Source: Microcaldota archaeon
GTDB lineage: Archaea > Micrarchaeota > Micrarchaeia > Micrarchaeales > Micrarchaeaceae
NCBI GenBank assembly: GCA_028866775.1
Contig: JAGWHK010000001.1
Location: forward strand, 170,007 to 234,006
Direction: 5' to 3'
Length of the DNA: 64,000 nt
The position numbers and the translations under genes are program-made. Positions 25,622-34,109 of the stretch are shown here, piece by piece; position 1 is the stretch's first letter, and every line of letters starts with the position of its first letter. The notes under the pieces were generated by a model. It had not been told where the DNA came from. It saw nothing but the letters and a program-made list of their open reading frames with translations, and made no database searches.

Positions 25622-26701
25622 CTATCTAGTTATCTTGAATCCTTTCACAGACTCGTAGAGTTCCCTTGCGTGGCTGTTCTTATCGAAGTGCTCTCTTACT
25701 GGCTTTATTTTCTGCTCCAACAATTCGGCAACGTATGACTTCAGGTCCATTGGATGGAGTTTGCCCGCCTTGTATGCATCTACAAGAGACCAGTAATTCT
25801 CTGCCTGCAAGTCTCCCCCAAATTTCTTTGGCCTCTCTATAGTTATTGGCTTGCTGAGATCGTCCAGCAGTATCAGTTCCAGGTAGTTGAATAGCGGGTT
25901 GCCTTCCACGATCTTTTCCGGACAATACGCACTATTTACCTTTGATTTAATTTCTTCTTTACTGTCGTGCATGTATACCGCGCTCTTTGGGCTCGATTTT
26001 GACATCTTGTATTCCATGTGTAGCTCCTTGTTTGCGACGGCCTCAGGAGGTAGCCCTTGGAGGCCGAGGACTAGGGGATGGTGAGCGGCGACAGGTTTCT
26101 TCCACTCGTATTTATCAGAAACCTCCCTTGCCAGAATGTTTGCCCTCCTCTGGTCCATCCCCAGCTGGCATATGTCTATGTCCATTTGGAATATGTCAGT
26201 TACTTGCATTGCTGGGTAGAATAATTGTGCTGCAGACAGGCTTTCCCCCTCCTTCCGCCCCATTATAGTTGTGGCCCTTTTTATCCGGTCTAAGGTTGTC
26301 CCCTTTCCCACCTTCATGAATCGATCCCAGTATTCTAGGTCGTCCATGAGGTCCTTTGCCCATATTATCTCCACTTTCTTAGGGTCTATGCCGCAGGCGC
26401 CCCATACCTCCACGAAGTACTGGCCGGCCTTCCGTATCTTTTCGAGGTCGCCTTCCAATTTGTTGTTTATGAAGGCAAAGTAGTCAGCGAGGTATAGCTT
26501 AACCTTTATCCCAGCGCTTAGCATCCGTTTTACATTCCTGGCCCTCAAGAGACCAAAATGTATGGGCGCAATACCAGAGGGCTCAAACCCGTCGTAGGCC
26601 ACAGGATGGTCGTTGGATTCAAAAAGCCCCTTCAGTTCCGCTTCTGTCACTATCTCCTCTGCGAAGCTCTTGATTATGTTTATCTTGGACTCGACATCCA
26701 T
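25622..26701 (-). CDS. tyrS: Tyrosyl-tRNA synthetase
   Basis: 359 residues, normal for the short archaeal/eukaryotic type. The HIGH-type motif is PIHFG at 46-50, and the second class I signature is YKMSKSS near 233. VAYDGFEPSG and AMQVTDIFQMDIDICQLGMDQRR are TyrRS-specific active-site regions. The C-terminal part (LKSYVAELLEQKIKPVREHF) is the usual end. The TATA-like box upstream implies an almost leaderless mRNA. Confidence 0.97.
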   Translation of the reverse strand: MDVESKINIIKSFAEEIVTEAELKGLFESNDHPVAYDGFEPSGIAPIHFGLLRARNVKRMLSAGIKVKLYLADYFAFINNKLEGDLEKIRKAGQYFVEVWGACGIDPKKVEIIWAKDLMDDLEYWDRFMKVGKGTTLDRIKRATTIMGRKEGESLSAAQLFYPAMQVTDIFQMDIDICQLGMDQRRANILAREVSDKYEWKKPVAAHHPLVLGLQGLPPEAVANKELHMEYKMSKSSPKSAVYMHDSKEEIKSKVNSAYCPEKIVEGNPLFNYLELILLDDLSKPITIERPKKFGGDLQAENYWSLVDAYKAGKLHPMDLKSYVAELLEQKIKPVREHFDKNSHARELYESVKGFKITR

Positions 26702-26722
26702 GCTTTTATTATGTAGCTAAAG

Positions 26723-26732
26723 CCTTTAAAAC
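26723..26732 (-). promoter_or_regulatory. TATA box for tyrS
   Basis: On the minus strand GTTTTAAAGG lies about 26 bases upstream of the tyrS ATG at 26701, predicting transcription to start at or next to the start codon. Confidence 0.6.
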
Positions 26733-26757
26733 AAACAGAGCAGAGGGCCAACGGGAG

Positions 26758-26768
26758 GGTATAAATAG
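26758..26768 (+). promoter_or_regulatory. TATA box for the proline dehydrogenase-RNase Z unit
   Basis: GGTATAAATAG lies 36 bases upstream of the GTG at 26799. The following five genes overlap or touch, and a tRNA follows, so this box may drive the whole stretch to 31550. Confidence 0.65.
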
Positions 26769-26798
26769 AGCAGAGGAGAACTCTAGAGATAGGGCTTA

Positions 26799-27671
26799 GT
26801 GGTATATTTGGACCAGGATAATGGTATAAGAAACAGGGTTGCTTACGGGCTCTCCCGGAAGTACATAGCAGGCAGCACCACCTCTTCGATGCTCAAGAAG
26901 GTCAGGGAGGTCAATGACCGCGGCTGGCATGCCACTGTCACTCTGCTGAATGACCATGTCAGCGACCAGAGCAAGGCGAGGTACAACACCAACGCGTACG
27001 CGCAGGTGCTCAGGGAGCTTACGAGGCTGCACCTCTACTCTGACATATCGGTCAGGCCAAGCCAGCTGGGCTACAGGCTCAACGGGGAGGCGTTCATCGC
27101 CAATCTGTCGCAGCTTGGGAAGCTGGCCAATGGGGGCGGGACAAGGATCTGGCTCGAGCACGAGGAGGGCGCCGACCAGAGGGAGGTTGCGGTACTGTAC
27201 AAGCGCATGAAGAAGGGGATCGGCCTTGGTATAGAGGTCAGACCGGGACAGGGAGGCAGCGACATAGAGGAGTTCGTCGGTTCCGGTGACTCGGTTAGGG
27301 TGTGCTACGACAACAGGTTCAAGCACGAAGACAGCACGAAGCTGTATTCCGGACTCGTAGACAGCCTGTCTTCCAAGAAGGCCAAGATTATCCTTGCGTC
27401 AAATGACACCCGCTGGATGCGCAGAATGGTCAGGGGGAACGAATCGTACAGAAAGTCTTTAATGTTTGAAATCCCATTAGGATATAGCGTACGCAGGCTC
27501 AATGGGCTTGCGAAGGGGCGTGATACCTTGAGCTTTTACGTTCCCTATGGCAAGGACTGGGCCCCATACATAGTCAACCGTCTTGCAGAGGGCAAGATGA
27601 GGGGCATAGCGGCCAAGCTTCTAGGAAAGATAGATGATGAGATAGATGGCAGAGGAGCGCAAGACGCATAG
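26799..27671 (+). CDS. Proline dehydrogenase-like FAD protein
   Basis: 290 residues, matching the PRODH barrel: AGSTTSSMLKKVREVNDRG, TVTLLNDHV, DISVRPSQLGY, an IWLEHEEGADQ strand, and the C-terminal YVPYGKDWAPYIVNRLAEG. In proline dehydrogenases the last motif normally reads YxxRRxxE, where both arginines hold the substrate carboxylate. Here it is YIVNRLAE, so the first Arg is Asn (residue 260) while R261 and E264 remain. The enzyme may use another amino acid or be redirected. No pyrroline-carboxylate dehydrogenase is nearby. Start is GTG; it overlaps the next gene by 26 bases. Confidence 0.82.
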   Translation: MVYLDQDNGIRNRVAYGLSRKYIAGSTTSSMLKKVREVNDRGWHATVTLLNDHVSDQSKARYNTNAYAQVLRELTRLHLYSDISVRPSQLGYRLNGEAFIANLSQLGKLANGGGTRIWLEHEEGADQREVAVLYKRMKKGIGLGIEVRPGQGGSDIEEFVGSGDSVRVCYDNRFKHEDSTKLYSGLVDSLSSKKAKIILASNDTRWMRRMVRGNESYRKSLMFEIPLGYSVRRLNGLAKGRDTLSFYVPYGKDWAPYIVNRLAEGKMRGIAAKLLGKIDDEIDGRGAQDA

Positions 27672-28689
27672 TTCTAGACGCGTATCACTTGTCACAGGAG
27701 CCACCAGCACGCTTGGCGTTGAGGTGGTCAGGCGCCTCATGAAGAGGGGGGACGAGGTCAGGGTGGTGATACGGCAGCACCCGGAGCACAACCAGGAATG
27801 GAAGGGTCTCCCTTCGGGCGTTAAACCATACGTTGCAGATCTCTCGTTCCCCTCAGCTGACACCTTCAAGATACTCAGGGAGGCATGCGAGGGTGTCAAC
27901 ACCATATTCCACTTCGCCTCCGCAAACAGACCCACGACGAGGAAGTTCTCCAAGTACGTGGAGATCAACGTGATAGGCACAGAGAACCTCCTCAGGGCGT
28001 TCATGGAGTCAAACCCGTCAGATGCACATGTGCATGTCATCTACTCCAGCAGCACTGCGGTATACGGCTACAACAGGCCGGGCGAGACCTTGACCGAGGA
28101 TTCCAGAACAGCACCGGTCACGCCCTATGGGGAGAGCAAGCTCATGGGAGAGCACGTGATAAAGGCCTTCGCATCGGCAAACAAGAGGGTCGGGTACACA
28201 ATATTCAGGATAGGCATAATGTACGGGGGCAGCTACGACGTGTCGTTCAACAAGGTCTTCCGCATGCTTAAGGAGGGCCGCATGAAAATAATAGGCGACG
28301 GCGGGAACCACCTATGCCTCGTAAATGTCAACGATGCGGCAGAGGCAATAGTGATGGCCTCGGAAAGCCCAAAGAGCCGCAACAAGACCTACAACATGAC
28401 AGACGGGGTCAAGTACACGCAGAAGGAGCTCATAGGCCTTGCCTCCAAGTTCCTCGGGCTCGACATGCCTAAGGGCAAGATAAGCAAGTTCCTGGTGAAG
28501 ATGATGACGGTTGGAAGGAGCTTCGACGACGCACAGCTCCAGTTCCTTCTCAGCGACAGGATAGTGAGCGTGGAGAGGGCCAAGAAGGAGCTAGGCTTTA
28601 GGCCGAAGCGCAGCATAGAGATAGAGGGCAAGAGCATGGTGAACGCCTTCCTGAAGGGACATGGCGCCACAATGGCAATAGAGGAGTGA
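27646..28689 (+). CDS. NAD(P)-dependent epimerase/dehydratase (extended SDR)
   Basis: 347 residues. Rossmann motif GATSTLG near residue 18-24, VNTIFHFASANRP, IYSSSTAVYG and the catalytic YGESK (Tyr-x-x-x-Lys) define an extended short-chain dehydrogenase. The substrate cannot be told from sequence; sugar-nucleotide epimerases and terpenoid/sterol-type dehydrogenases share this pattern. It sits between a proline dehydrogenase-like gene and GGGP synthase, with small overlaps on both sides, so an isoprenoid-lipid substrate is possible (inference). Confidence 0.85.
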   Translation: MAEERKTHSSRRVSLVTGATSTLGVEVVRRLMKRGDEVRVVIRQHPEHNQEWKGLPSGVKPYVADLSFPSADTFKILREACEGVNTIFHFASANRPTTRKFSKYVEINVIGTENLLRAFMESNPSDAHVHVIYSSSTAVYGYNRPGETLTEDSRTAPVTPYGESKLMGEHVIKAFASANKRVGYTIFRIGIMYGGSYDVSFNKVFRMLKEGRMKIIGDGGNHLCLVNVNDAAEAIVMASESPKSRNKTYNMTDGVKYTQKELIGLASKFLGLDMPKGKISKFLVKMMTVGRSFDDAQLQFLLSDRIVSVERAKKELGFRPKRSIEIEGKSMVNAFLKGHGATMAIEE

Positions 28690-28691
28690 AC

Positions 28692-29480
28692 ATGAAAATG
28701 GGAAAGGTCGAGCTGTACATAAACGAGACGCTTGAGAGGAAGGGCGCGATGCTCTTCAGTCTGATAGACCCGATGGACTACAAGTCTGAGGATCATGCGG
28801 TCAAGACCGCAACAGAAACAGTGAGGGGCGGGGCGGACCTTGTCCTCCTTGGAGGCAGCATAGGGGTTCAGGGCGGCATACTCGATAGGGTGGCCAAGGC
28901 GATAAAGGACGAGATAGACGTCCCGCTGGTGATCTTCCCAGGGAACATAGGCACCATATCCACCAACGTGGACGCGATATATTTCATGAGCCTGCTCAAC
29001 TCCAGGAACCCGTACTGGATAACGCAGGCCCAGATGCTTGCAGCGCCTGTGATAAAGAAGGCGAGGATAGAGCCCCTGCCGGTGGGTTACATAGTCGTGC
29101 AGCCCGGGGGCACTGTCGGATGGGTGGGCGACACCAACTTCGTGCCCAGGGAAAAACCCATGATAGCGGCTGCGCTTGCCGTCGCCGGAGAGTTCATGGG
29201 CAACAGGATAATCATAACTGATACTGGGTCCAACCCCCAGGCCCACGGGTTTGGTCCTGTGCCTAAGGAGATGATAAGGGCTGTCAAGTCCTCGATAAGC
29301 GTGCCCTACATAGTGGCCGGGGGCGTGAAGGACACAACGCAGCTCAGGGATGCATACGCGGCTGGGGCCGACATAGTTCAGGTTGGCAGCGCATTCGAGA
29401 GCATCAGCGACACCTACAAGAAGGCGCTTTCATTCTCTAAGGTCGTGAAGGAGGAGGGCGCAAAGAGAGTCGGAAGATAA
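28692..29480 (+). CDS. Geranylgeranylglyceryl phosphate synthase
   Basis: About 262 residues; forms the first ether bond of archaeal lipids from glycerol-1-phosphate and GGPP. The TIM-barrel signatures are GGADLVLLGGSIGV, PLVIFPGNIGTIS, MSLLNSRNPYWITQAQ, PVGYIVVQPGGTVGWVGD and VPYIVAGGVKD..ADIVQVGSAFE. Length is normal. ATG 28692 is chosen; a GTG at 28686 in the same frame overlaps the preceding stop. Its presence shows the cell makes at least part of its own archaeal lipids, which is notable for a reduced lineage. Confidence 0.95.
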   Translation: MKMGKVELYINETLERKGAMLFSLIDPMDYKSEDHAVKTATETVRGGADLVLLGGSIGVQGGILDRVAKAIKDEIDVPLVIFPGNIGTISTNVDAIYFMSLLNSRNPYWITQAQMLAAPVIKKARIEPLPVGYIVVQPGGTVGWVGDTNFVPREKPMIAAALAVAGEFMGNRIIITDTGSNPQAHGFGPVPKEMIRAVKSSISVPYIVAGGVKDTTQLRDAYAAGADIVQVGSAFESISDTYKKALSFSKVVKEEGAKRVGR

Positions 29481-29481
29481 G

Positions 29482-30591
29482 ATGAAACACGAGCTGTCCA
29501 TGCTCGAGCTCCTGGTCCTTGCAAAAGAGCTCAATGCAGTGAAGGGTTATCACATAGACCAGTTCTACCAGCTCGGCGAGCGGAGGTTCAGGATCAGGCT
29601 GAGCTCGAGGGAGGGCAAGGTGAACTTGAACATAGAGGTTCCGGATTACATTGCGCTGTCAAGCTCTGGGGAGGTCAGCGAGGAAGCGACAGGGCTGGCG
29701 ATGGCGGTAAGAAAAAGGGTCTCCGGGGCCAGGATAACAGGCGTATCGCTGCTGAACAACGACAGGATAATCAGGATCGCCTTCGACAGGAAGGAGTCGG
29801 GCGGAAACATAATACTCGAGATGTTCGGTAGAGGCAACCTCATAATTACAGACGACAAAATGGAGATATCGCTGGCGCTCCAGACCCATGAGTTCGCTGA
29901 CAGGTCAGTACGGAAGGGGGAGACCTACAAACCCCCGAAGAGCGAAACTGTCGAGCTGACTGACATGAAGGCGGTTGATGGGGTATTTGGTTCGATCGGA
30001 ACGGCCCAGGGAAGCGACAGGCTGATAGCATATCTGTCGAGAAGGCTTGGGCTCGGGGCGATGTACATTGATGACGCGATAAGGAGGCAGAAGCTCGACC
30101 CCAAGGTGAAGATAAAGGACGTTGACAGGAAAAGCCTTGATGGCATAAGAAGGAGGGTGGCCGGGATACTGGAAAATTCCGGGAGCTCGATACTCTACTT
30201 GAGGGATGGGAAGCCGGAGGATGTGGCGCTCGCTGAGATAGAGAAATACTCGGGGCTTGAGATGAGGAGGATGCCGCTGAACGAGGCGGTGGAAGCGCTC
30301 TACACCTCGTCTCCGAGGGCAGAGACAGAGAAAAGCGCAGACGTGGAAAGGCTTGAGGCCAGCATAAGCAGGCAGGAGGAGATCATAGGCAAGATGGGGG
30401 TCGAGGAGGCCGAATGCAGGGCCAAGGGAGACTTCATATCGGCTAATGTTACCAAGATCGGGGCGCTGATAAAGGCAGCCTCTGACAAGAGGGTCGGGGA
30501 GGATGAGCTTGCCAAGGTTGCGGGGGGCATCAAGGTGAAAAGGATAGACAGGGCCAAGAGGGCCATAACGATAGAGGTGGAGGAGAGATGA
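29482..30591 (+). CDS. NFACT-N protein (RqcH/NEMF-like), short form
   Basis: 369 residues. The N-terminal NFACT-N domain (LSMLELLVLAKELNAVKGY, ENSGSSILYL, helix-hairpin-helix-like middle part) and the start of the coiled-coil region (VERLEASISRQEEIIGKM, IGALIKAASDKR) match RqcH/Rqc2/NEMF, which recognises ribosome-stalled peptidyl-tRNA and adds C-terminal tails. Family members are usually about 550-700 residues; here the protein stops after KVKRIDRAKRAITIEVEE, before the long coiled coil and NFACT-R domain. The stop overlaps the next ATG (ATGA), so there is no room for the missing part in this frame. Confidence 0.85.
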   Translation: MKHELSMLELLVLAKELNAVKGYHIDQFYQLGERRFRIRLSSREGKVNLNIEVPDYIALSSSGEVSEEATGLAMAVRKRVSGARITGVSLLNNDRIIRIAFDRKESGGNIILEMFGRGNLIITDDKMEISLALQTHEFADRSVRKGETYKPPKSETVELTDMKAVDGVFGSIGTAQGSDRLIAYLSRRLGLGAMYIDDAIRRQKLDPKVKIKDVDRKSLDGIRRRVAGILENSGSSILYLRDGKPEDVALAEIEKYSGLEMRRMPLNEAVEALYTSSPRAETEKSADVERLEASISRQEEIIGKMGVEEAECRAKGDFISANVTKIGALIKAASDKRVGEDELAKVAGGIKVKRIDRAKRAITIEVEER

Positions 30592-31475
30592 GGGTGGTAT
30601 TCTTGGGAACTTCAGGGTCTGCCCCAACAAAGGCGAGAAACCTGCCGGCTGTGGCGCTGGAGCACGAGGGGGAGGTGCTTCTTTTCGACTGCGGGGAGGG
30701 AACCCAGAGGCAGGCCATGCACCATTCTGTCAACATATCTAAGATATCAGCAATATTCCTCACGCATGCGCATGGCGACCATATAATAGGGATAGCCGGG
30801 CTGATAAGGACGCTCGCGCTGAACAAGAGGACGGGCCTGCTCAAGATCTACATTCCCGAGGGACAGGAAGGGGCGGTGAGGAGCCTGATAGAGTTCGACA
30901 ACGCGCTGATAGGCTACCCAATTCAGGTCATAACGATAAAGGGCGGCGTGGTTCACAAGGGCGATGACTACACGGTCAGCGCGTTCCGGGTAAACCATAC
31001 CATAAAGTGCTACGGATTCGCCTTCGCGGAGAATGACAAGCTCCACTTCATGAAACAGAAGGCGGATGCACTTGGGATAAGGGGTAAGATGTACTCAGAG
31101 CTTACAAGAAAGGGCCATGCAGTGGTAAACGGGAGGAGGGTATCGCTTGCATCGGTAACGACAAAGGAGAGGGGAAGGAAGGTTGTATATGCTACCGATA
31201 CCAAGCCATGCAAGGCAACCAAAGATGCCGCTGAAGGGGCAAACCTGTTGATACATGAGGCGACCTACTCCGAAAGGTACAGGGAGCAGGCGGTGGAGAG
31301 AGGCCACGCAACTGCGCTCCAGGTCGCAAAAATGGCCAAGGCTGCAAAAGTTAATATGCTTGCTTTGACTCATATAAGTGCAAGATACAGGGATCCGAAG
31401 GAGCTTCTTGACGAGGCGAGATCGGTCTTCAAGAACACGAGGATAGCGGAGGACGGAATGCGGATTGAGTTATAA
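30588..31475 (+). CDS. rnz: Ribonuclease Z (tRNA 3' endonuclease)
   Basis: 295 residues; cuts tRNA precursors after the discriminator base. The metallo-beta-lactamase motif THAHGDH is at residues 59-65, with FLGTSGSAPT at the N-terminus, VVYATDTKPC, a flexible-arm-like region (YSELTRKGHAV) and HATALQVA and LTHISARY late motifs. Start and preceding stop overlap as ATGA. A tRNA-Val starts three bases after its stop codon, so transcripts carrying this gene contain a substrate of the encoded enzyme. Confidence 0.96.
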   Translation: MRVVFLGTSGSAPTKARNLPAVALEHEGEVLLFDCGEGTQRQAMHHSVNISKISAIFLTHAHGDHIIGIAGLIRTLALNKRTGLLKIYIPEGQEGAVRSLIEFDNALIGYPIQVITIKGGVVHKGDDYTVSAFRVNHTIKCYGFAFAENDKLHFMKQKADALGIRGKMYSELTRKGHAVVNGRRVSLASVTTKERGRKVVYATDTKPCKATKDAAEGANLLIHEATYSERYREQAVERGHATALQVAKMAKAAKVNMLALTHISARYRDPKELLDEARSVFKNTRIAEDGMRIEL

Positions 31476-31478
31476 TAG

Positions 31479-31550
31479 GGGCTCGTAGTCGAATGGTAAG
31501 ACGTCACGTTGACAACGTGAAGATCAGGAGTTCGATTCTCCTCGGGCCCA
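31479..31550 (+). tRNA. tRNA-Val (anticodon GAC)
   Basis: Cloverleaf without intron: acceptor GGGCTCG with CGGGCCC and A discriminator, anticodon arm TCACG-TTGACAA-CGTGA giving GAC, and T arm with GTTCGATTC. It begins three bases after the rnz stop; a separate promoter is not evident other than the short TTATAAT at the gene junction, which is too close. It is therefore probably processed out of the rnz transcript. Confidence 0.95.
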
Positions 31551-31570
31551 CTTTTGCCCATAGAGTGTAG

Positions 31571-32059
31571 TCATGCAAGTGACCTTCCATAGACAACGCC
31601 GCTTACAGGGCGTTTTCCATCCATGAAAAGGCCCTTTATCATTCCCTCTTTCGCCATTCCTATGGTCCTGTTGAATTCCTGAACGGCCTTGTTATCCGAC
31701 TCTACGAATGCCATGACCTTCTTGATGCCTGACTTCTTGAGCGATGAGAAGAGTGAAAAGCAGATCCTCCTTGCAACACCATGGTTCCTGTAGCGTGGAT
31801 CCACGGCCAAATCGAAGAGGCGTATGTGGTCGAAGTAACCGCCGCCGAAGCCAAACGGGTAGGAGAGTGCCAGTCCGACTATCCTTTCTTCTGATTCTGC
31901 AACCAGGCAAAGCTCCTCGTTGTCGGCCAGCCAAGACCTCAAGTTCGCAACTGTGTAGTCCTTGCCTAGGAGCCTGAATATGTCTCGGTGGCGCATGAGG
32001 CCGGCTATCTGCTTCGTGTCGGAGACCATTGCGCGCCTTACCTTGAAAGTCTGGGTCAT
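31571..32059 (-). CDS. GNAT-family acetyltransferase
   Basis: 162 residues with the GNAT core: VRRAMVSDTKQIAGLM, LVAESEERIVGLALSY, LFDLAVDPRYRNHGVARRICFSL (the acetyl-CoA binding R/Q-x-x-G-x-A type segment, here RNHGVA) and VMAFVESDNKAVQEFNRTIGM. The substrate is unknown; RimI-like protein N-acetylation is possible. It faces tRNA-Val across a 20-base gap. Confidence 0.88.
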   Translation of the reverse strand: MTQTFKVRRAMVSDTKQIAGLMRHRDIFRLLGKDYTVANLRSWLADNEELCLVAESEERIVGLALSYPFGFGGGYFDHIRLFDLAVDPRYRNHGVARRICFSLFSSLKKSGIKKVMAFVESDNKAVQEFNRTIGMAKEGMIKGLFMDGKRPVSGVVYGRSLA

Positions 32060-32112
32060 CAGTCAGGTTTACTTGCTCAACAATTATAACGGTTTCCAGA
32101 GCAATGCCCAAG

Positions 32113-32123
32113 CATTTAAATAC
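32113..32123 (+). promoter_or_regulatory. TATA box for surface-protein gene
   Basis: CATTTAAATAC lies 36 bases before the ATG at 32154; predicted transcript start is about ten bases before the start codon. Confidence 0.65.
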
Positions 32124-32153
32124 CAGTTAGACAATCCTTATGGTGGTGCTTAG

Positions 32154-33200
32154 ATGAACAAGGGCTGGATAGTCTGGATCGCACTTGTCATAGTTGTTGC
32201 AGTAATCGTCTACTTGTACACCGGCTTCAAATTCCTGAATACGGCGCCCAAGACGACCACATCGATTGTGACCACGACAAAGGCCTCGACCACAGTTGCC
32301 TACACGACATCTGTTCAGCCGCACCTTGACAACTGCTCCAATCTCTTCGTTCCTGGGGGAGTGGCATACTCCTCTACCAATGTAACCTGCCATTGGAGCG
32401 GCGGGATTTTGGGAATATGGGTGCAAGCAGGGAAAGCTTACAACACCACCTTCACCATACTAGGGGCCAACGGAAAGACCTACCTGAAGGGCCCATTCTC
32501 CTACAACAACGTGACGTTCTACTCCAATGTCACCCTTCCAGCCCAGAACTACACAGTCTCTCTTGCAGTAGGACCGGAAACAGGCACTGGAGGGAATCCA
32601 TTCGTAAAGCTGAACCTCACCACAGTGCTGCCCCATATCGTATATTCCGGCGTTTACAATGCAAACTTCAGCAACGGGAAGTACACGGGATGGAACGTGA
32701 GCGGTTCCGGATTCGGGGAGGGACCGCTGAACATAACCTACGCAGACTCTAACACGGTCAACTGCTATTTCGGGAGCCCATGGAGCAACTATCCGGGAAC
32801 TTATTTCGCCACCACCTACACTTGCGGCATATCGGTGGCGCCCGGCAACCTGACGTCTGAGGAGTTCAGGGTTAATCCAAAGGAACCGTTCCTAAACTTT
32901 AGGATGGTAAGCCCAGACGACAGCCTGATATACGTTGAGGTCTTCCAGGTCAACGGGAATGCGGTGGTGTTGGGGCACTTCAACACTTACAATATATCTG
33001 TCGGGCCCAACGTAAGCTCCACTTTCGCCAACGTATCGCTTCCGCTGACGACCCTTGCAAACAAGGTGGTCAGGATAAAGATCGTGGCTGCAACTGTTCA
33101 ACCACAAAGATATATGGCGATAGGGGACTTCTCGCTTGCAAACCTTCCGCATAGCGATACCGGGGTCGTCTCTCAGGTGAACATAACTAGGGGCAACTGA
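32154..33200 (+). CDS. Membrane-anchored extracellular protein
   Basis: 348 residues. An N-terminal hydrophobic helix (WIVWIALVIVVAVIVYLY, residues 5-22) is followed by a Thr/Ser linker (about 35-50) and a beta-rich outer domain with more than fifteen Asn-x-Ser/Thr sequons and several cysteine residues. It is most likely N-in with the body outside and N-glycosylated. Function is not recognised; the layout is shared with 37346-38269, pointing to a cell-surface protein class of this organism. Confidence 0.75.
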   Translation: MNKGWIVWIALVIVVAVIVYLYTGFKFLNTAPKTTTSIVTTTKASTTVAYTTSVQPHLDNCSNLFVPGGVAYSSTNVTCHWSGGILGIWVQAGKAYNTTFTILGANGKTYLKGPFSYNNVTFYSNVTLPAQNYTVSLAVGPETGTGGNPFVKLNLTTVLPHIVYSGVYNANFSNGKYTGWNVSGSGFGEGPLNITYADSNTVNCYFGSPWSNYPGTYFATTYTCGISVAPGNLTSEEFRVNPKEPFLNFRMVSPDDSLIYVEVFQVNGNAVVLGHFNTYNISVGPNVSSTFANVSLPLTTLANKVVRIKIVAATVQPQRYMAIGDFSLANLPHSDTGVVSQVNITRGN

Positions 33201-33201
33201 A

Positions 33202-33708
33202 CTACTTGCTGTCCTTCTTGGCCTTTTCAAGGATCTTCTTCCCCAGCTCTGCCCTGCCGTTCAAGTGGTCTAACATCGCCTTCTTGTCCTCGGGGCTCAT
33301 GACCTTTTCCAGCATGTACCTGGAGTAGTCTATCGATGTGTTGGAGATGTCCATCAGCACCGACTGCAATTCCATGGGCTTGAGATTTATGTCCCTGGTC
33401 GGCTTGATTATCTCTATCCCGGCTGGGGCGTACTTGAATGCCACTCCGACGAGCGGCTTGAAACCGGTAAACAGGACCGTCACTGTACCGCTTGTTATGA
33501 AGATGCCATCCTTCTCCAATGGCTCTTCCACGGTGCCGTAGCAGTATACAAGCCCTGGCTCCTTCATCAGCCTCTCGTTTATCAGGTCGGTCATCAGCGG
33601 CTGCAGCTTCTCCTTCTCCGTGTGCCGCATATCAAAGTAGAGCCTGACCAGGATGCCACCCTTGGCCAGGGTCTCCTCGGTTATCTTGTCAACATCGGAT
33701 TTGGCCAT
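33202..33708 (-). CDS. Conserved hypothetical protein
   Basis: 168 residues from ATG 33708. Soluble, with an N-terminal MAKSDVDKITEETLAKGG helix, a beta-rich middle (GILVRLYFDMRH, GIFITSGTVTVLFTGF, GIEIIKPTRDINL) and a helical, lysine-rich C-terminus. Function not recognised. A longer frame upstream reads over the thioredoxin gene and looks artificial. It lies 32 bases downstream of the thioredoxin gene in the same direction and probably shares its transcript. Confidence 0.7.
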   Translation of the reverse strand: MAKSDVDKITEETLAKGGILVRLYFDMRHTEKEKLQPLMTDLINERLMKEPGLVYCYGTVEEPLEKDGIFITSGTVTVLFTGFKPLVGVAFKYAPAGIEIIKPTRDINLKPMELQSVLMDISNTSIDYSRYMLEKVMSPEDKKAMLDHLNGRAELGKKILEKAKKDSK

Positions 33709-33740
33709 TCGATCGCTGTGATTAGGTTGTGGGTCCGCAA

Positions 33741-34061
33741 TCATAGATTGCTGGATATCCACTTCTTGAGCGCCTCCCTGGGAACCGCACCTACGTTCAT
33801 TCCCTTGACCTCGCCGTTCTTGATGAGCAGCGTGGTAGGTATGCTTGTCACGTTGTACTTCTGCACAACGCGCTCGCACTCGTCGGCGTTTACCTTGACG
33901 AACTTTATCTTGCCTTCGTATTCCTTTGACACCTCATCTATGACCGGGCTGTACATCCTGCAGGGGCCGCACCACTCTGCCCATATATCCACGATCACAG
34001 GGGTCTTTGAGTCGAGAACCTCGCTGTCAAAAGTCGAATCCGACACGTTTGTTACTGCCAT
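33741..34061 (-). CDS. trxA: Thioredoxin
   Basis: 106 residues with the classical active site AEWCGPCR (C31, C34), the cis-proline region TSIPTTLLIKNG and standard thioredoxin length. It reduces protein disulfides in the cytoplasm. A TATA-like CTATTTATAA lies about 34 bases upstream on the minus strand. No thioredoxin reductase is seen in the window. Confidence 0.96.
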   Translation of the reverse strand: MAVTNVSDSTFDSEVLDSKTPVIVDIWAEWCGPCRMYSPVIDEVSKEYEGKIKFVKVNADECERVVQKYNVTSIPTTLLIKNGEVKGMNVGAVPREALKKWISSNL

Positions 34062-34109
34062 AAAAATACCATTATAATTTGGCGTGAAACTTATAAATAG
34101 GTATTGAAA

